This document shows, piece by piece, positions 33,272 to 41,684 of a DNA stretch of 64,000 nucleotides (the first letter of the stretch is position 1; every line of letters begins with the position of its first letter). This stretch comes from JBFJKD01 sp038106145. GTDB taxonomy: Bacteria; Pseudomonadota; Gammaproteobacteria; Pseudomonadales; Porticoccaceae. A program made the position numbers and the translations under genes. The notes under the pieces were generated by a model that was given only the letters and a program-made list of their open reading frames with translations, was not told the origin of the DNA and searched no databases. The stretch spans positions 1-64,000 of the forward strand of contig JAYODD010000002.1 of NCBI GenBank assembly GCA_038106145.1. Reading direction: 5' to 3'.

Positions 33272-34513
33272 ATGACAGACACCCAAGGCTGGACAGCAGG
33301 GGATTTTACCCGGGTGCCCTATACGGTGTACCAGGACCCGGAGGTGTACCGGCAGGAACAGGAACAGATATTTCGCGGCCCGGTATGGTGTTACCTCGCT
33401 CTCGAGGCGGAACTGCCCAATCCGGGGGATTACAAATCCACCTTCGTCGGCGATACCCCGGTGGTGGTGACCCGTGGCGCGGATCAAGGTTTGTACGCCT
33501 GGGTCAATCGCTGTGCCCACAAGGGCGCGCTGGTGTGCCGCAGCCCACGGGGCAATGTGGCGGACGGCGCGTTTACCTGCGTCTATCACCAATGGGCCTA
33601 CACCAGCCAGGGAGACCTGGCGGCGGTGCCGTTTCGGCGTGGCATGAATGGTGTCGGTGGCCTGGATAAAGATTTCGATATGAAAAAAAATGGCCTGCGC
33701 AAACTGCGGGTCGAGACCATCAACGGCATGGTGTTTGGGACTTTTGCCGAAGCGGCAGGTGATCTGCGCGAGTTTCTCGGGGCCAGCCAGTGCGCGAATA
33801 TTGAGCGCATTATCGATCGGCCCATCAAGGTGCTGGGCTACGCCCGTCAGCTGATGGGGGGGAACTGGAAGTTCTATTCCGAGAACAGCCGGGACAGTTA
33901 TCACGGCGCGCTGTTACATTTGTTCTATCCCACCTTTGGAATTTATCGCCAGAGTCAGGAAAGTACCGGGTTTATGAGCGAGCAGGGATTTCACAACACC
34001 TTTAATGTGATGTTTCCCAAGGAACAAATTGATTATAAAAGCTATGGCAATGAAGCGAATCGGCAGATGGAAGGGGTCGAGCAGTTGCAGGACCCGCGGG
34101 TGCTACAATACCGCCCCGAGCGGGACGATGGGGTCGCGCTAAGTATTCAGTCTCTGTTTCCGTCGGTGGTGTTACAGCAAATTCAGAATACGCTGGCGAC
34201 GCGCCAGGTGTTGCCCAAGGGGGTGAACCAGACGGAACTGGTGTGGAACTATTTCGGCTATCTGGAGGACGACGCGGAGATGGATCGCCACCGCTTTCGC
34301 AATATCAACCTGGTAGGGCCAGCGGGATTTATTTCCATGGAGGATGGCGAGGCGGTGGAAATGTGCCAAAACGGCGTGGTGCGCGATGGTGACGAACGCG
34401 CACTGATTGCCATGGGAGGCAACAGCACGGCGGATATGTCGCCGATGGGTATGGATGAGAACGCGGTGCGCGGCTTCTGGAAGGGCTATCGTAGCCTGAT
34501 GAACGTTTCCTGA
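33272..34513 (+). CDS. Rieske oxygenase alpha subunit, TphA2/NagG-like, paralogue
   Basis: A 413-residue catalytic subunit with Rieske ligands Cys81-His83 (CAHKG, Lys in place of the common Arg) and Cys103-His106 (CVYHQW). The iron ligands fit Asp208-His211-His216 in RDSYHGALLH. It is a clear paralogue of the protein at 2612-3859. The TphB-like gene is immediately upstream. The best-matching beta subunit lies 3.3 kb downstream at 37823, beyond another oxygenase pair and ligAB, which is unusual. Confidence 0.85.
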   Translation: MTDTQGWTAGDFTRVPYTVYQDPEVYRQEQEQIFRGPVWCYLALEAELPNPGDYKSTFVGDTPVVVTRGADQGLYAWVNRCAHKGALVCRSPRGNVADGAFTCVYHQWAYTSQGDLAAVPFRRGMNGVGGLDKDFDMKKNGLRKLRVETINGMVFGTFAEAAGDLREFLGASQCANIERIIDRPIKVLGYARQLMGGNWKFYSENSRDSYHGALLHLFYPTFGIYRQSQESTGFMSEQGFHNTFNVMFPKEQIDYKSYGNEANRQMEGVEQLQDPRVLQYRPERDDGVALSIQSLFPSVVLQQIQNTLATRQVLPKGVNQTELVWNYFGYLEDDAEMDRHRFRNINLVGPAGFISMEDGEAVEMCQNGVVRDGDERALIAMGGNSTADMSPMGMDENAVRGFWKGYRSLMNVS

Positions 34514-34585
34514 TACCTATGTAATGCAGGGCGCAAGCGTTGTTTTAACGATTGCTATTTTGTGGTGTGTTTGGGGGGTTAACGC

Positions 34586-35950
34586 ATGAAATTGATCGAC
34601 GTGAAGCAATTGGTGGACGTGGAGAATGCCACTCAGGCGAAGGAAGTCTTCTGGGATCAGGCGGTTTATGAACAGGAGCTGGAACGAATATTTGGCCGCT
34701 GCTGGCTGTTTCTTACCCACGAGTCCCTGATTCCCAAGTTCGGTGATTTCGTCACCACCAGCATGGCCGAAGACGCGGTGATTGTCGCCCGGCAAAAAGA
34801 TAATTCGATCAGGGCGTTTATCAATTCCTGTACCCACCGTGGCAACCAGGTGTGTCACGCGGACAGTGGTAATGCACGCGCGTTTGTGTGCAACTACCAC
34901 GGCTGGGTGTTCGGCACCGACGGCAGTCTGGTGGATATTCCGCTGAAGGAGCGCTGTTACCACAACAATATCGATCCGGCCGAACATCACTTGCCGCAGG
35001 TGCGGGTGGAAAGCTATCGCGGATTTGTCTTCGGTTGTTTTGACCAGTCGGCGCCGTCCCTGGAAGACTATCTCGGCGAGTTTGCCTGGTACCTGGATAC
35101 GTTTATGGTGGGCGCCGGTGAAGGCGCGGAGTTGCTGGGGCCGCCCATGAAGTCCCTGTTGAACTGTAACTGGAAGGTGCCGGTGGAAAATTTTATCGGC
35201 GATGCCTATCACGTCGGCTGGACACACGCCGCGGCACTCAATGTGCTGGGCGGTGAACTGGCGGGACTGGCGGGCAACAAGGCCGATATGCCCTACGATG
35301 ATCTCGGCCTGCAATTTACCACGCGCCACGGCCACGGATTCGGTGTGATTCACAACGCGGGGCCGTCGATCCATATCAAGCGCGACAGGTTCGATAAATT
35401 TTTGCAGGACACCGGGCCGACGGTTGCCAAAAACCTGGGCCCGGAACGGGGACAGCTCTACCACGGCCACTGGAATACCTCGATATTTCCCAACACCTCG
35501 TTCCTGTACGGCACCAATACCTTCAAAACCTGGCATCCGCGCGGCCCTCACGAAATAGAGGTGTCCACCTGGACCCTGGTGCACAAGGGTATGGACGAGG
35601 AAACCAAGCGCACCATCCAGCGCGAGGCGATACGTTCGTTCGGCACGGCGGGCACGCTGGAAAGTGACGACGGCGAAAACATGATGACCTGCACCACCAG
35701 TAACCGCGGTCGCGTGACGCGCAAGGGTCGCATGAATTCCTCCATGGGTATGCATTATGAGGGGCCACATCCAAAGTATCCGGGTATTGTCGGCGCCAGC
35801 TTTATTGGTGAAACGTCATACCGGGGCTTCTACCGTTTTTGGGCGGAGATTATGGCCGCCGACAGTTGGGAGGAGATTCGAAAAAACGACCAACAATGGA
35901 AAGAGGTGTGGCCTAACAAAAATTTTTGGCGGGACAGGGGCGTTGTTTAA
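34586..35950 (+). CDS. Naphthalene dioxygenase-type alpha subunit, second copy
   Basis: A 454-residue catalytic subunit with Rieske ligands Cys82-His84 (CTHRG) and Cys102-His105 (CNYHGW). The iron ligands fit Asp206-His209-His214 in GDAYHVGWTH. It resembles the alpha subunit at 11437 throughout, but the pocket-lining middle part differs, so a different aromatic substrate is likely. The beta subunit follows at 36009. Confidence 0.85.
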   Translation: MKLIDVKQLVDVENATQAKEVFWDQAVYEQELERIFGRCWLFLTHESLIPKFGDFVTTSMAEDAVIVARQKDNSIRAFINSCTHRGNQVCHADSGNARAFVCNYHGWVFGTDGSLVDIPLKERCYHNNIDPAEHHLPQVRVESYRGFVFGCFDQSAPSLEDYLGEFAWYLDTFMVGAGEGAELLGPPMKSLLNCNWKVPVENFIGDAYHVGWTHAAALNVLGGELAGLAGNKADMPYDDLGLQFTTRHGHGFGVIHNAGPSIHIKRDRFDKFLQDTGPTVAKNLGPERGQLYHGHWNTSIFPNTSFLYGTNTFKTWHPRGPHEIEVSTWTLVHKGMDEETKRTIQREAIRSFGTAGTLESDDGENMMTCTTSNRGRVTRKGRMNSSMGMHYEGPHPKYPGIVGASFIGETSYRGFYRFWAEIMAADSWEEIRKNDQQWKEVWPNKNFWRDRGVV

Positions 35951-36008
35951 CGCTCGGAACTGAGGCGTTGCCCCGAATTTTAATGAGAGTAGAACGAGAT
36001 TTGATTAT

Positions 36009-36551
36009 ATGACGGCATCAAAAAATCCCACCACATTGATTCCTGTGTCAATGGAATTACACCACGAAATTTCGCAGTTTTATTATCGCGAGGCGCGCAC
36101 ATTGCAGGAGCGGCGCTACGACGACTGGTTGCAACAGTTTGTGGCCGAGGATATTCATTACTGGATGCCAGTCTACGAAATGCGTTTGTTGCGGGATAAG
36201 CGCCCGGAACCCACGCCCGATGACGCTGCCATTTTTAACGACGATTACGGTGAACTGAAACAGCGGGTGGCGCGCATGGGCACCGGGCAGGTATGGATGG
36301 AAGATCCACCGTCCAGAATCCGTTACATGATATCGAATATCGAAGCCTATCAGGGCGCTAACCGCGATGAATTTCAGGTGTACTGCAATCTGGCGGTCTA
36401 TCGCCATCGGCGCCAGACGGAAACCACGCGACACCTTCTGGGGCGCGAAGATATTTTGCGCAACAGCGCGGACGGATTGCGCATTGCGCGGCGTAAACTC
36501 AACATCGACGCCCGCGTAACCCAGGATAAAAATCTGTATTTCTTCGCGTAA
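36009..36551 (+). CDS. Naphthalene dioxygenase-type beta subunit, second copy
   Basis: A 180-residue small subunit with the blocks FYYREARTLQERRYDDWL, FNDDYGELKQRV and the C-terminal DKNLYFFA. It parallels the subunit at 12791-13324 and follows its alpha subunit by 58 bases. The start at 36009 is accepted, although a second in-frame ATG lies at codon 15. Confidence 0.84.
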   Translation: MTASKNPTTLIPVSMELHHEISQFYYREARTLQERRYDDWLQQFVAEDIHYWMPVYEMRLLRDKRPEPTPDDAAIFNDDYGELKQRVARMGTGQVWMEDPPSRIRYMISNIEAYQGANRDEFQVYCNLAVYRHRRQTETTRHLLGREDILRNSADGLRIARRKLNIDARVTQDKNLYFFA

Positions 36552-36605
36552 TACGACAGCAAAAAAAACAGAAATTAAAAAATTGACAAAAAAAGGAGTT
36601 CGCCA

Positions 36606-36890
36606 GTGAGCATCAATGCCGTGGAAAAAGTGTTTTGGGAATTTGGTAACGATCCGTCGCGTATCGAGACCTTTCGCGCGGACCCCACGCAGTATTTGGC
36701 ACGCTACAATCTGACCCCCGCCGAAACGGACATGATTGCCGCGGTGGATTTGAAGGCGTTGGCCGACGCGGGGGTCAGTACCCTGTTAACCATGATGGTG
36801 TGGCCGTTGCTGAATGGGCCGGAGGGCATGCCTTTCGTCTATCTGGAACATATGAACGGCGGCAAAATGCCTGCCCCGCCCGGTGCGTGA
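36606..36890 (+). CDS. ligA: LigA-type small subunit of an extradiol dioxygenase
   Basis: A 94-residue protein matching the small alpha subunit of LigAB protocatechuate 4,5-dioxygenase. FRADPTQYLARYNLTPAE and the small-residue tail are typical. The subunit caps the active site of the LigB partner encoded 99 bases downstream. An AAGGAG lies 6 bases before the GTG start. Confidence 0.82.
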   Translation: MSINAVEKVFWEFGNDPSRIETFRADPTQYLARYNLTPAETDMIAAVDLKALADAGVSTLLTMMVWPLLNGPEGMPFVYLEHMNGGKMPAPPGA

Positions 36891-36989
36891 TAGACATAAA
36901 TGATAATTTTTGTGTTTTTTTCAGCGAAAAACTGAATTGGGCCGCCTGCTAGACGGCAGCGGTTGATACGTGCAAACAGGAGCATCGAT

Positions 36990-37823
36990 ATGGCACAGCT
37001 AGTAGCGGGTTTTTGTATGCCCCACGACCCCTTGATGAGCGCCAGTCCGCAGATTAATCAACAGGACAGCGCCGATATTATTCTCGCCGGTATGGCCGAC
37101 GTGCATCAGCGGCTGGTGGCGGCGCAGGTGGATACGGTCATTGTGGTCGGCGACGACCACTACACCATGTTCGGGCCCCATTGTCTGCCGCAATATCTGA
37201 TCGGCATCGGTGACCTGGAGGGGCCGGAAGAAGTCTGGTTGCAGATTGAGCGCTACAAATTTGCCAACAATACCGCGCTGGCGGAACACATTATGAACTA
37301 CGGTTTCGACAATGGGTTTGACTGGGCAGTGGCGAAATCACTGACCGTTGATCATGGCACCATGTTGCCCATCCATCTATCCGTCAAACCCCGGGAAAGT
37401 GGCATGCGGGTCATTCCCGTGTACACCGCCGCGGGCGTCACGCCGCTATTGCGGCCGCGACGCGCCTATCAGTTGGGAGAGATGATTGGCGCCGCGGTGC
37501 AGGCATGGCACAAGGAAGAGCGGGTGGCAATCCTCGGCACCGGCGGTATCAGCCACTGGGTGGGGTCGGCGCAAATGGGGCGGGTCAATCAGGAGTTTGA
37601 CCAGATGGTCCTCGGCCATGTGGCGGCAGGTAACGCGGAGGCCTTGATTGAACTCAGCGACGAATATGTCCTCGAGCACGGCGGCAACGGCGCGCTGGAA
37701 ATTCGCAACTGGCTGGTGGCGATGGGCGCGATGCAGGCCAGTGGCGCCGAATTGCTGTGTTACGAACCGATACCGGAATGGATTACCGGTTGTGGCATTG
37801 CCGAACTGAGGGGCGCGGCCTGA
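36990..37823 (+). CDS. ligB: LigB-type catalytic subunit, extradiol ring-cleavage dioxygenase
   Basis: A 277-residue class III extradiol dioxygenase. Fe(II) ligand candidates are His12 (CMPHDP) and His57 (GDDHYTM) plus a Glu in the C-terminal LEHGGNGALEI region. VDHGTMLPIH and GTGGISHW carry further conserved His residues. It is the only ring-cleavage enzyme recognised in the window. The substrate may be protocatechuate or a larger dihydroxylated aromatic. AGGAG lies upstream of the ATG at 36990; an upstream TTG at 36963 is less likely. Its TGA overlaps the ATG of the next gene. Confidence 0.83.
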   Translation: MAQLVAGFCMPHDPLMSASPQINQQDSADIILAGMADVHQRLVAAQVDTVIVVGDDHYTMFGPHCLPQYLIGIGDLEGPEEVWLQIERYKFANNTALAEHIMNYGFDNGFDWAVAKSLTVDHGTMLPIHLSVKPRESGMRVIPVYTAAGVTPLLRPRRAYQLGEMIGAAVQAWHKEERVAILGTGGISHWVGSAQMGRVNQEFDQMVLGHVAAGNAEALIELSDEYVLEHGGNGALEIRNWLVAMGAMQASGAELLCYEPIPEWITGCGIAELRGAA

Positions 37824-38317
37824 TGACAACGGCGGGTGATCTGACCGCGGCTGCCGCGTTGCGCTACGAAGTGGAAGAGCTGCTGTATGATTATGTGCAG
37901 ACCATTGACGATGATCGTCTTGAAGACTGGCCCGATTTTTTCGTGGATGATTGTGAGTACACAATTATCCCCCGGGAAAATACCGATCTGAACCTGCCCG
38001 CGGCGATTATGTTTTGCGACAGCAAGGGTATGTTGCACGACCGTATCGTGGCGCTGCGCAAGGCTAATATCTACCCCGAACACTACAGTCGGCATATCGT
38101 CAGTAATATGCGTGTCACCGCCGCGCAGGATGGCGTGATTCACGCCGAGGGCAATTATCTGGTGTTGCAAACCCGCATGGACGGCGATACAAAAATTTAT
38201 AATGCCGGAAAATACGTGGATGAAATTGTACGGGTGGAGGGCCGGCTTAAATACCGGAAAAAGACCTGTATTTTTGATACCCACCGTATTCAGACACTGC
38301 TGGTAACGCCTATCTAG
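37823..38317 (+). CDS. Rieske oxygenase beta subunit, TphA3/NagH-like
   Basis: A 164-residue small subunit nearly colinear with the one at 2102-2593, sharing DDDRLEDWP, FCDSKGML, RKANIYPEHY and IYNAGKY. It is therefore the likely partner of the alpha subunit at 33272, although other genes lie between. The ATG overlaps the stop of the ligB-like gene (TGATG), which suggests coupled translation. Confidence 0.83.
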   Translation: MTTAGDLTAAAALRYEVEELLYDYVQTIDDDRLEDWPDFFVDDCEYTIIPRENTDLNLPAAIMFCDSKGMLHDRIVALRKANIYPEHYSRHIVSNMRVTAAQDGVIHAEGNYLVLQTRMDGDTKIYNAGKYVDEIVRVEGRLKYRKKTCIFDTHRIQTLLVTPI

Positions 38318-38367
38318 TCTGTTATGAACAGGTGTAAACAGAAAAAATTAGTAAACAGGTAACAACC

Positions 38368-39153
38368 ATGAACGCACCAAGATTTGCTGGTAAGTCCGTG
38401 ATCGTCACCGGCGCGGCCCAGGGTATCGGCCGCGCCTGTGCGCTACGCTTTGCCGCAGAGGGCGCGCGCGTCACCGTGGCGGATCGGGCGCAGGAGCAGG
38501 CGCAACAGGTGCTGGCGGAAATCGAAGCGGCTGGCGGCGAGGGTCGTGTCAGTATTGTCGATCTGGAAACCAGCGCGGGGGCGCGGGCGTTGATGGCGCA
38601 GGTACAGGAGGCCTACGGCCGCATCGACGTGTCGGTCCACAATGTGGGTGGCACCATCTGGGCGAAACCGTTCTGGGAGTATCCGGACGAGCAAATTGAA
38701 AAGGAAATTCAGCGCTCCCTGTGGCCGACTCTGTGGTGTTGCCGGGCGGTTATTCCGTACATGATGAAACAGAAAGCAGGCGCCATCGTTAATGTCGGAT
38801 CGGTGGCCACTCGGGGCATTAATCGCGTGCCGTATTCTGCGGCCAAGGGCGGCGTGCAGGCGATCACCACCTGTATGGCCCTGGAATTGGCGGATTACGG
38901 GGTGCGCGTCAACTGCGTGGCCCCCGGTGGGGTGGATGTGGGCGAGCGGACCATTCCGCGCAATGTGAGTGCGTTGACGGAGGTGGATCGCCTCGGCATG
39001 CAGGGGGTATACGAGCAGACGCTGCGGGACACGCCCATGCAGCGCTTCGGCACCCCGGAGGAAGAGGCGGCGGCGATCACCTTTCTCGCCGCCGATGAAG
39101 CGTCTTATATTACCGGACAAACCCTGTATGTCGCCGGGGGTGGCATCGGCTAA
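38368..39153 (+). CDS. cis-Diol dehydrogenase SDR (BenD/XylL-like)
   Basis: A 261-residue short-chain dehydrogenase. GAAQGIG at 15-21 binds NAD, and Ser145, Tyr156 and Lys160 form the catalytic set. The blocks HNVGGTIWAKPFWEY and SLWPTLWCCRAVIPYM are typical of BenD/XylL, which convert 1,2-dihydroxy-cyclohexadiene carboxylates to catechols with loss of CO2. Its natural partner would be the benzoate-type dioxygenase 29 kb upstream (8440-10274). Confidence 0.82.
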   Translation: MNAPRFAGKSVIVTGAAQGIGRACALRFAAEGARVTVADRAQEQAQQVLAEIEAAGGEGRVSIVDLETSAGARALMAQVQEAYGRIDVSVHNVGGTIWAKPFWEYPDEQIEKEIQRSLWPTLWCCRAVIPYMMKQKAGAIVNVGSVATRGINRVPYSAAKGGVQAITTCMALELADYGVRVNCVAPGGVDVGERTIPRNVSALTEVDRLGMQGVYEQTLRDTPMQRFGTPEEEAAAITFLAADEASYITGQTLYVAGGGIG

Positions 39154-39175
39154 GAGCCGCCCGGTATCAGCGTGG

Positions 39176-39592
39176 TCAGTTGGCGGAGTCCAGGGCTTTG
39201 GCCTTGCCCCACACCCATACCCCCGTGGCGATGATAATCAGATGGATCACCAGGGTGATCACGGCGAGGGGCACCGCTTCGTAACCCATGGCGCTATAGA
39301 TATCCCAGAGACCAAACAGGATTTCGGTCAGCAACACGATGGGAATCAGCGCCGCGTAGTAGCGCAGTGGTTGGCGCGAACCGACCAGTAGCACCACGCC
39401 AATGGCAGCGAGACCGAGACCCACGATCAGCCAGGCGTCCAGCAGTAGCTGAAAGATCGGTTCGCCCTGATAAAGTTCGACGCCGGGGTACATACCCGCC
39501 AGCTGCGGACCCCACACCGGGGGCCACAGCAACAACAGATTCAGCCAGTAAAAAATGCCGATTGAGATCATCCAGATACGCAGCGCTTTCAT
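39176..39592 (-). CDS. Small four-helix membrane protein (possibly BphX-like)
   Basis: A 138-residue protein with four hydrophobic segments and a short polar tail. Its length and opening MKALRIWMISIGIFYWLNL resemble the BphX-like proteins found in biphenyl and phenol operons, whose function is unknown. It is convergent with the BenD-like gene and divergent from the aldolase gene. The family link is from pattern memory and should be taken as tentative. Confidence 0.5.
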   Translation of the reverse strand: MKALRIWMISIGIFYWLNLLLLWPPVWGPQLAGMYPGVELYQGEPIFQLLLDAWLIVGLGLAAIGVVLLVGSRQPLRYYAALIPIVLLTEILFGLWDIYSAMGYEAVPLAVITLVIHLIIIATGVWVWGKAKALDSAN

Positions 39593-39711
39593 AGGTTCTC
39601 CATTTATTTTAAGTGCGGTGATGATAGACTACTCAATTAAATTTTAAATCGTCACGCGTGTCCATGGATAATTCCGGCGCGGCAACCAGATCATTTAACA
39701 GGAGCGATGTT

Positions 39712-40698
39712 ATGGCAAATCAGGGCTTACTGCAGGTTAACGATATCAAGGGCGCCTGGGCGATCATCCCGACGCCCGCGAAAGAAGGGGCGAGTGACTG
39801 GCGCATGACGGACACCCTCGACCTCGACGAAACCGCGCGGGTGGTGGATGAGCTAATCAAGTCGGGGGTCAATGGCATTTTGTCCATGGGGACGCTGGGG
39901 GAGTGCGCGACCCTGACCTGGGACGAAAAAAAGAAATTGATGACCACCATGGTGGAGAGCGCAGCAGGCCGTGTGCCGATTTTTGTCGGTACCACGGCCC
40001 TCAACACGCGGGATACCATTGAGCAAACCAAATTTGCCTACGACATTGGCGCCGATGGCACCATGCTGGGGGTGCCGATGTGGTGCGCGCCGAGCACCGA
40101 TGTGGCGGTACAGTTTTATAAGGATGTGGCGGGGGCGGTACCCAATATGAATATCGCCATTTACGCCAATCCGGAAGCGTTTAAATTCGAATTTCCGCGC
40201 CCGTTCTGGGCTCAGGTGGCGCAGTTGCCCCAGGTGGTAACGGCCAAATATATTGGTGTCGCGTCTTTGGCGCTCGACCTGATGCTCACTCAGGGCAAAA
40301 TCAAGTTTCTGCCCATCGACTTCGATTACTACGCTGCGGCGCGGATAGACGAATTTGTGGACGCGTTCTGGAGTAGCGGTGCGGTGTGCGGTCCGACGGT
40401 GACCCTCAAGTTGCGCGATCTGGTGATTGATGCCCGTAAAACTGGCGACTGGAGTAAGGCCAAAGCGTTTAGCCAACGCCTTGCACCCACGGCAGCACCG
40501 CTATTTCCAAACGGCAGTTTCAAGGAATTTTCCACCTATAACATCGGCCTGGAGAAGGAGCGCATGAATGCGGCGGGCTGGATGAAAGCCGGTCCGGTGC
40601 GTCCGCCCTATCATATTGTGCCGGAACAATATCTGGCCGGCGCCCGTCAGTCCGGTGAAATGTGGGCGGCTATTCATCGCGAACTGAGCAACGGCTAA
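39712..40698 (+). CDS. nahE: trans-o-Hydroxybenzylidenepyruvate hydratase-aldolase (NahE/PhdJ-like)
   Basis: A 328-residue DapA-superfamily enzyme. The Schiff-base Lys fits Lys179 (TAKYIG), and Tyr151 lies in IYANPEAFKF, a signature of NahE/PhdJ/DoxI. These enzymes hydrate and cleave hydroxybenzylidenepyruvates or carboxybenzalpyruvate to an aromatic aldehyde and pyruvate. The substrate would come from the NahD-like isomerase (3972), and the aldehyde would go to one of the two aldehyde dehydrogenases. The ATG at 39712 has CAGGAG upstream. An in-frame GTG at 39658 is rejected. Confidence 0.87.
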   Translation: MANQGLLQVNDIKGAWAIIPTPAKEGASDWRMTDTLDLDETARVVDELIKSGVNGILSMGTLGECATLTWDEKKKLMTTMVESAAGRVPIFVGTTALNTRDTIEQTKFAYDIGADGTMLGVPMWCAPSTDVAVQFYKDVAGAVPNMNIAIYANPEAFKFEFPRPFWAQVAQLPQVVTAKYIGVASLALDLMLTQGKIKFLPIDFDYYAAARIDEFVDAFWSSGAVCGPTVTLKLRDLVIDARKTGDWSKAKAFSQRLAPTAAPLFPNGSFKEFSTYNIGLEKERMNAAGWMKAGPVRPPYHIVPEQYLAGARQSGEMWAAIHRELSNG

Positions 40699-40746
40699 GC
40701 GAGGGCTGATTTATCCTGCCATGTCGGCTTAAAGGCGTATCCTAGA

Positions 40747-41658
40747 GTGGCCGCCGACCGCGCGGCCCATATCAGGGCCATGATCCTGCTCAATGCTACC
40801 TGTCTGTTATGGGCCGGTAATCTGCTGTTTGGGCGCATGTTGCGGGAGTCCATCGGCCCCCTGTTTATTGTCGCGGTGCGCACCATCGTGGGTAGTCTGG
40901 TGTTCGCCGCGGTGATCTGGTTTTTTGGGCGGCGGGATCTGTATAGGCGCATCAACGACTGGCCTGCGGTACTGGGCATGGGGCTGTGTGGCGTCATTCT
41001 GTTTCAGGTGCTGTTTTACTACGGATTGCGTTACACCACGGTTTTTAACGCCAGTATCATCAACAGTTTTATCCCCATGGCCACCGCGCTGCTGGCGCTG
41101 ATCTTCTTTGCTGAGAAGTTGCGCTGGAATCAGTGGCTGGCGGTACTGGCCACCATGGTCGGCATTGGCTGGATTATGGGCAAGGGAAGTGTCGAGGCGC
41201 TGCTTGCTCTGCGCTTTAATATCGGCGACTGGTTGATTCTCGGCGCGGTTTTTTCCTGGGCGATCTACAGCATGCTGGGTAAACGTCTGATGGGGCAACT
41301 GACGGCGATGGAGGTTACGGCTCTGGGGATGATGGTTGCGCTTCTGCCGGTCCTGCCGCTGGCGGTGTGGGAGAGCGTCGCGATTACCCCACGCATCGAC
41401 AGTTTTGTGGTGTTGGCGCTGGCGTTTATCTGCATCGGTCCGACTATCCTGTGCCTGTTCTGGTGGAACCGGGGGGTGCAACTCATCGGTCCGGCCCACG
41501 CCTCCATTTATATGAATCTCATCCCGATTTACGCTGGCGTCATGTCGTATTTCTTTCTCGGCGAACCCCTCCGCCACTATCATCTGGTGGGCGGCGCATT
41601 GGTGGTTGGCGCGAGTTTTTATGTGGGGCTGTCAGCGATTCGCCGAGGCCAGCCCTAG
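40747..41658 (+). CDS. EamA/DMT family transporter
   Basis: A 303-residue inner-membrane protein with ten hydrophobic helices in two EamA repeats. The first opens LNATCLLWAGNLLFGR and the second starts about residue 160 (LILGAVFSWAIYSMLGKR). The family exports small metabolites. Placed after the aldolase gene, it could move an aromatic or organic acid, which is inference. The GTG at 40747 is used; an ATG at 40780 is the alternative. Confidence 0.82.
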   Translation: MAADRAAHIRAMILLNATCLLWAGNLLFGRMLRESIGPLFIVAVRTIVGSLVFAAVIWFFGRRDLYRRINDWPAVLGMGLCGVILFQVLFYYGLRYTTVFNASIINSFIPMATALLALIFFAEKLRWNQWLAVLATMVGIGWIMGKGSVEALLALRFNIGDWLILGAVFSWAIYSMLGKRLMGQLTAMEVTALGMMVALLPVLPLAVWESVAITPRIDSFVVLALAFICIGPTILCLFWWNRGVQLIGPAHASIYMNLIPIYAGVMSYFFLGEPLRHYHLVGGALVVGASFYVGLSAIRRGQP

Positions 41659-41684
41659 CCGCCCCGGCGCTTCATTCGCAGGCT

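Noticed and set aside
34517..35770. 417-codon minus-strand frame opposite the second naphthalene-type alpha subunit
   Set aside because: It is nearly as long as the real gene but has no motifs, while the plus frame keeps all Rieske ligands.
40807..41583. 258-codon minus-strand frame opposite the DMT transporter
   Set aside because: A clear ten-helix transporter is on the plus strand; the reverse translation is an Arg/Gln/His-rich artefact.
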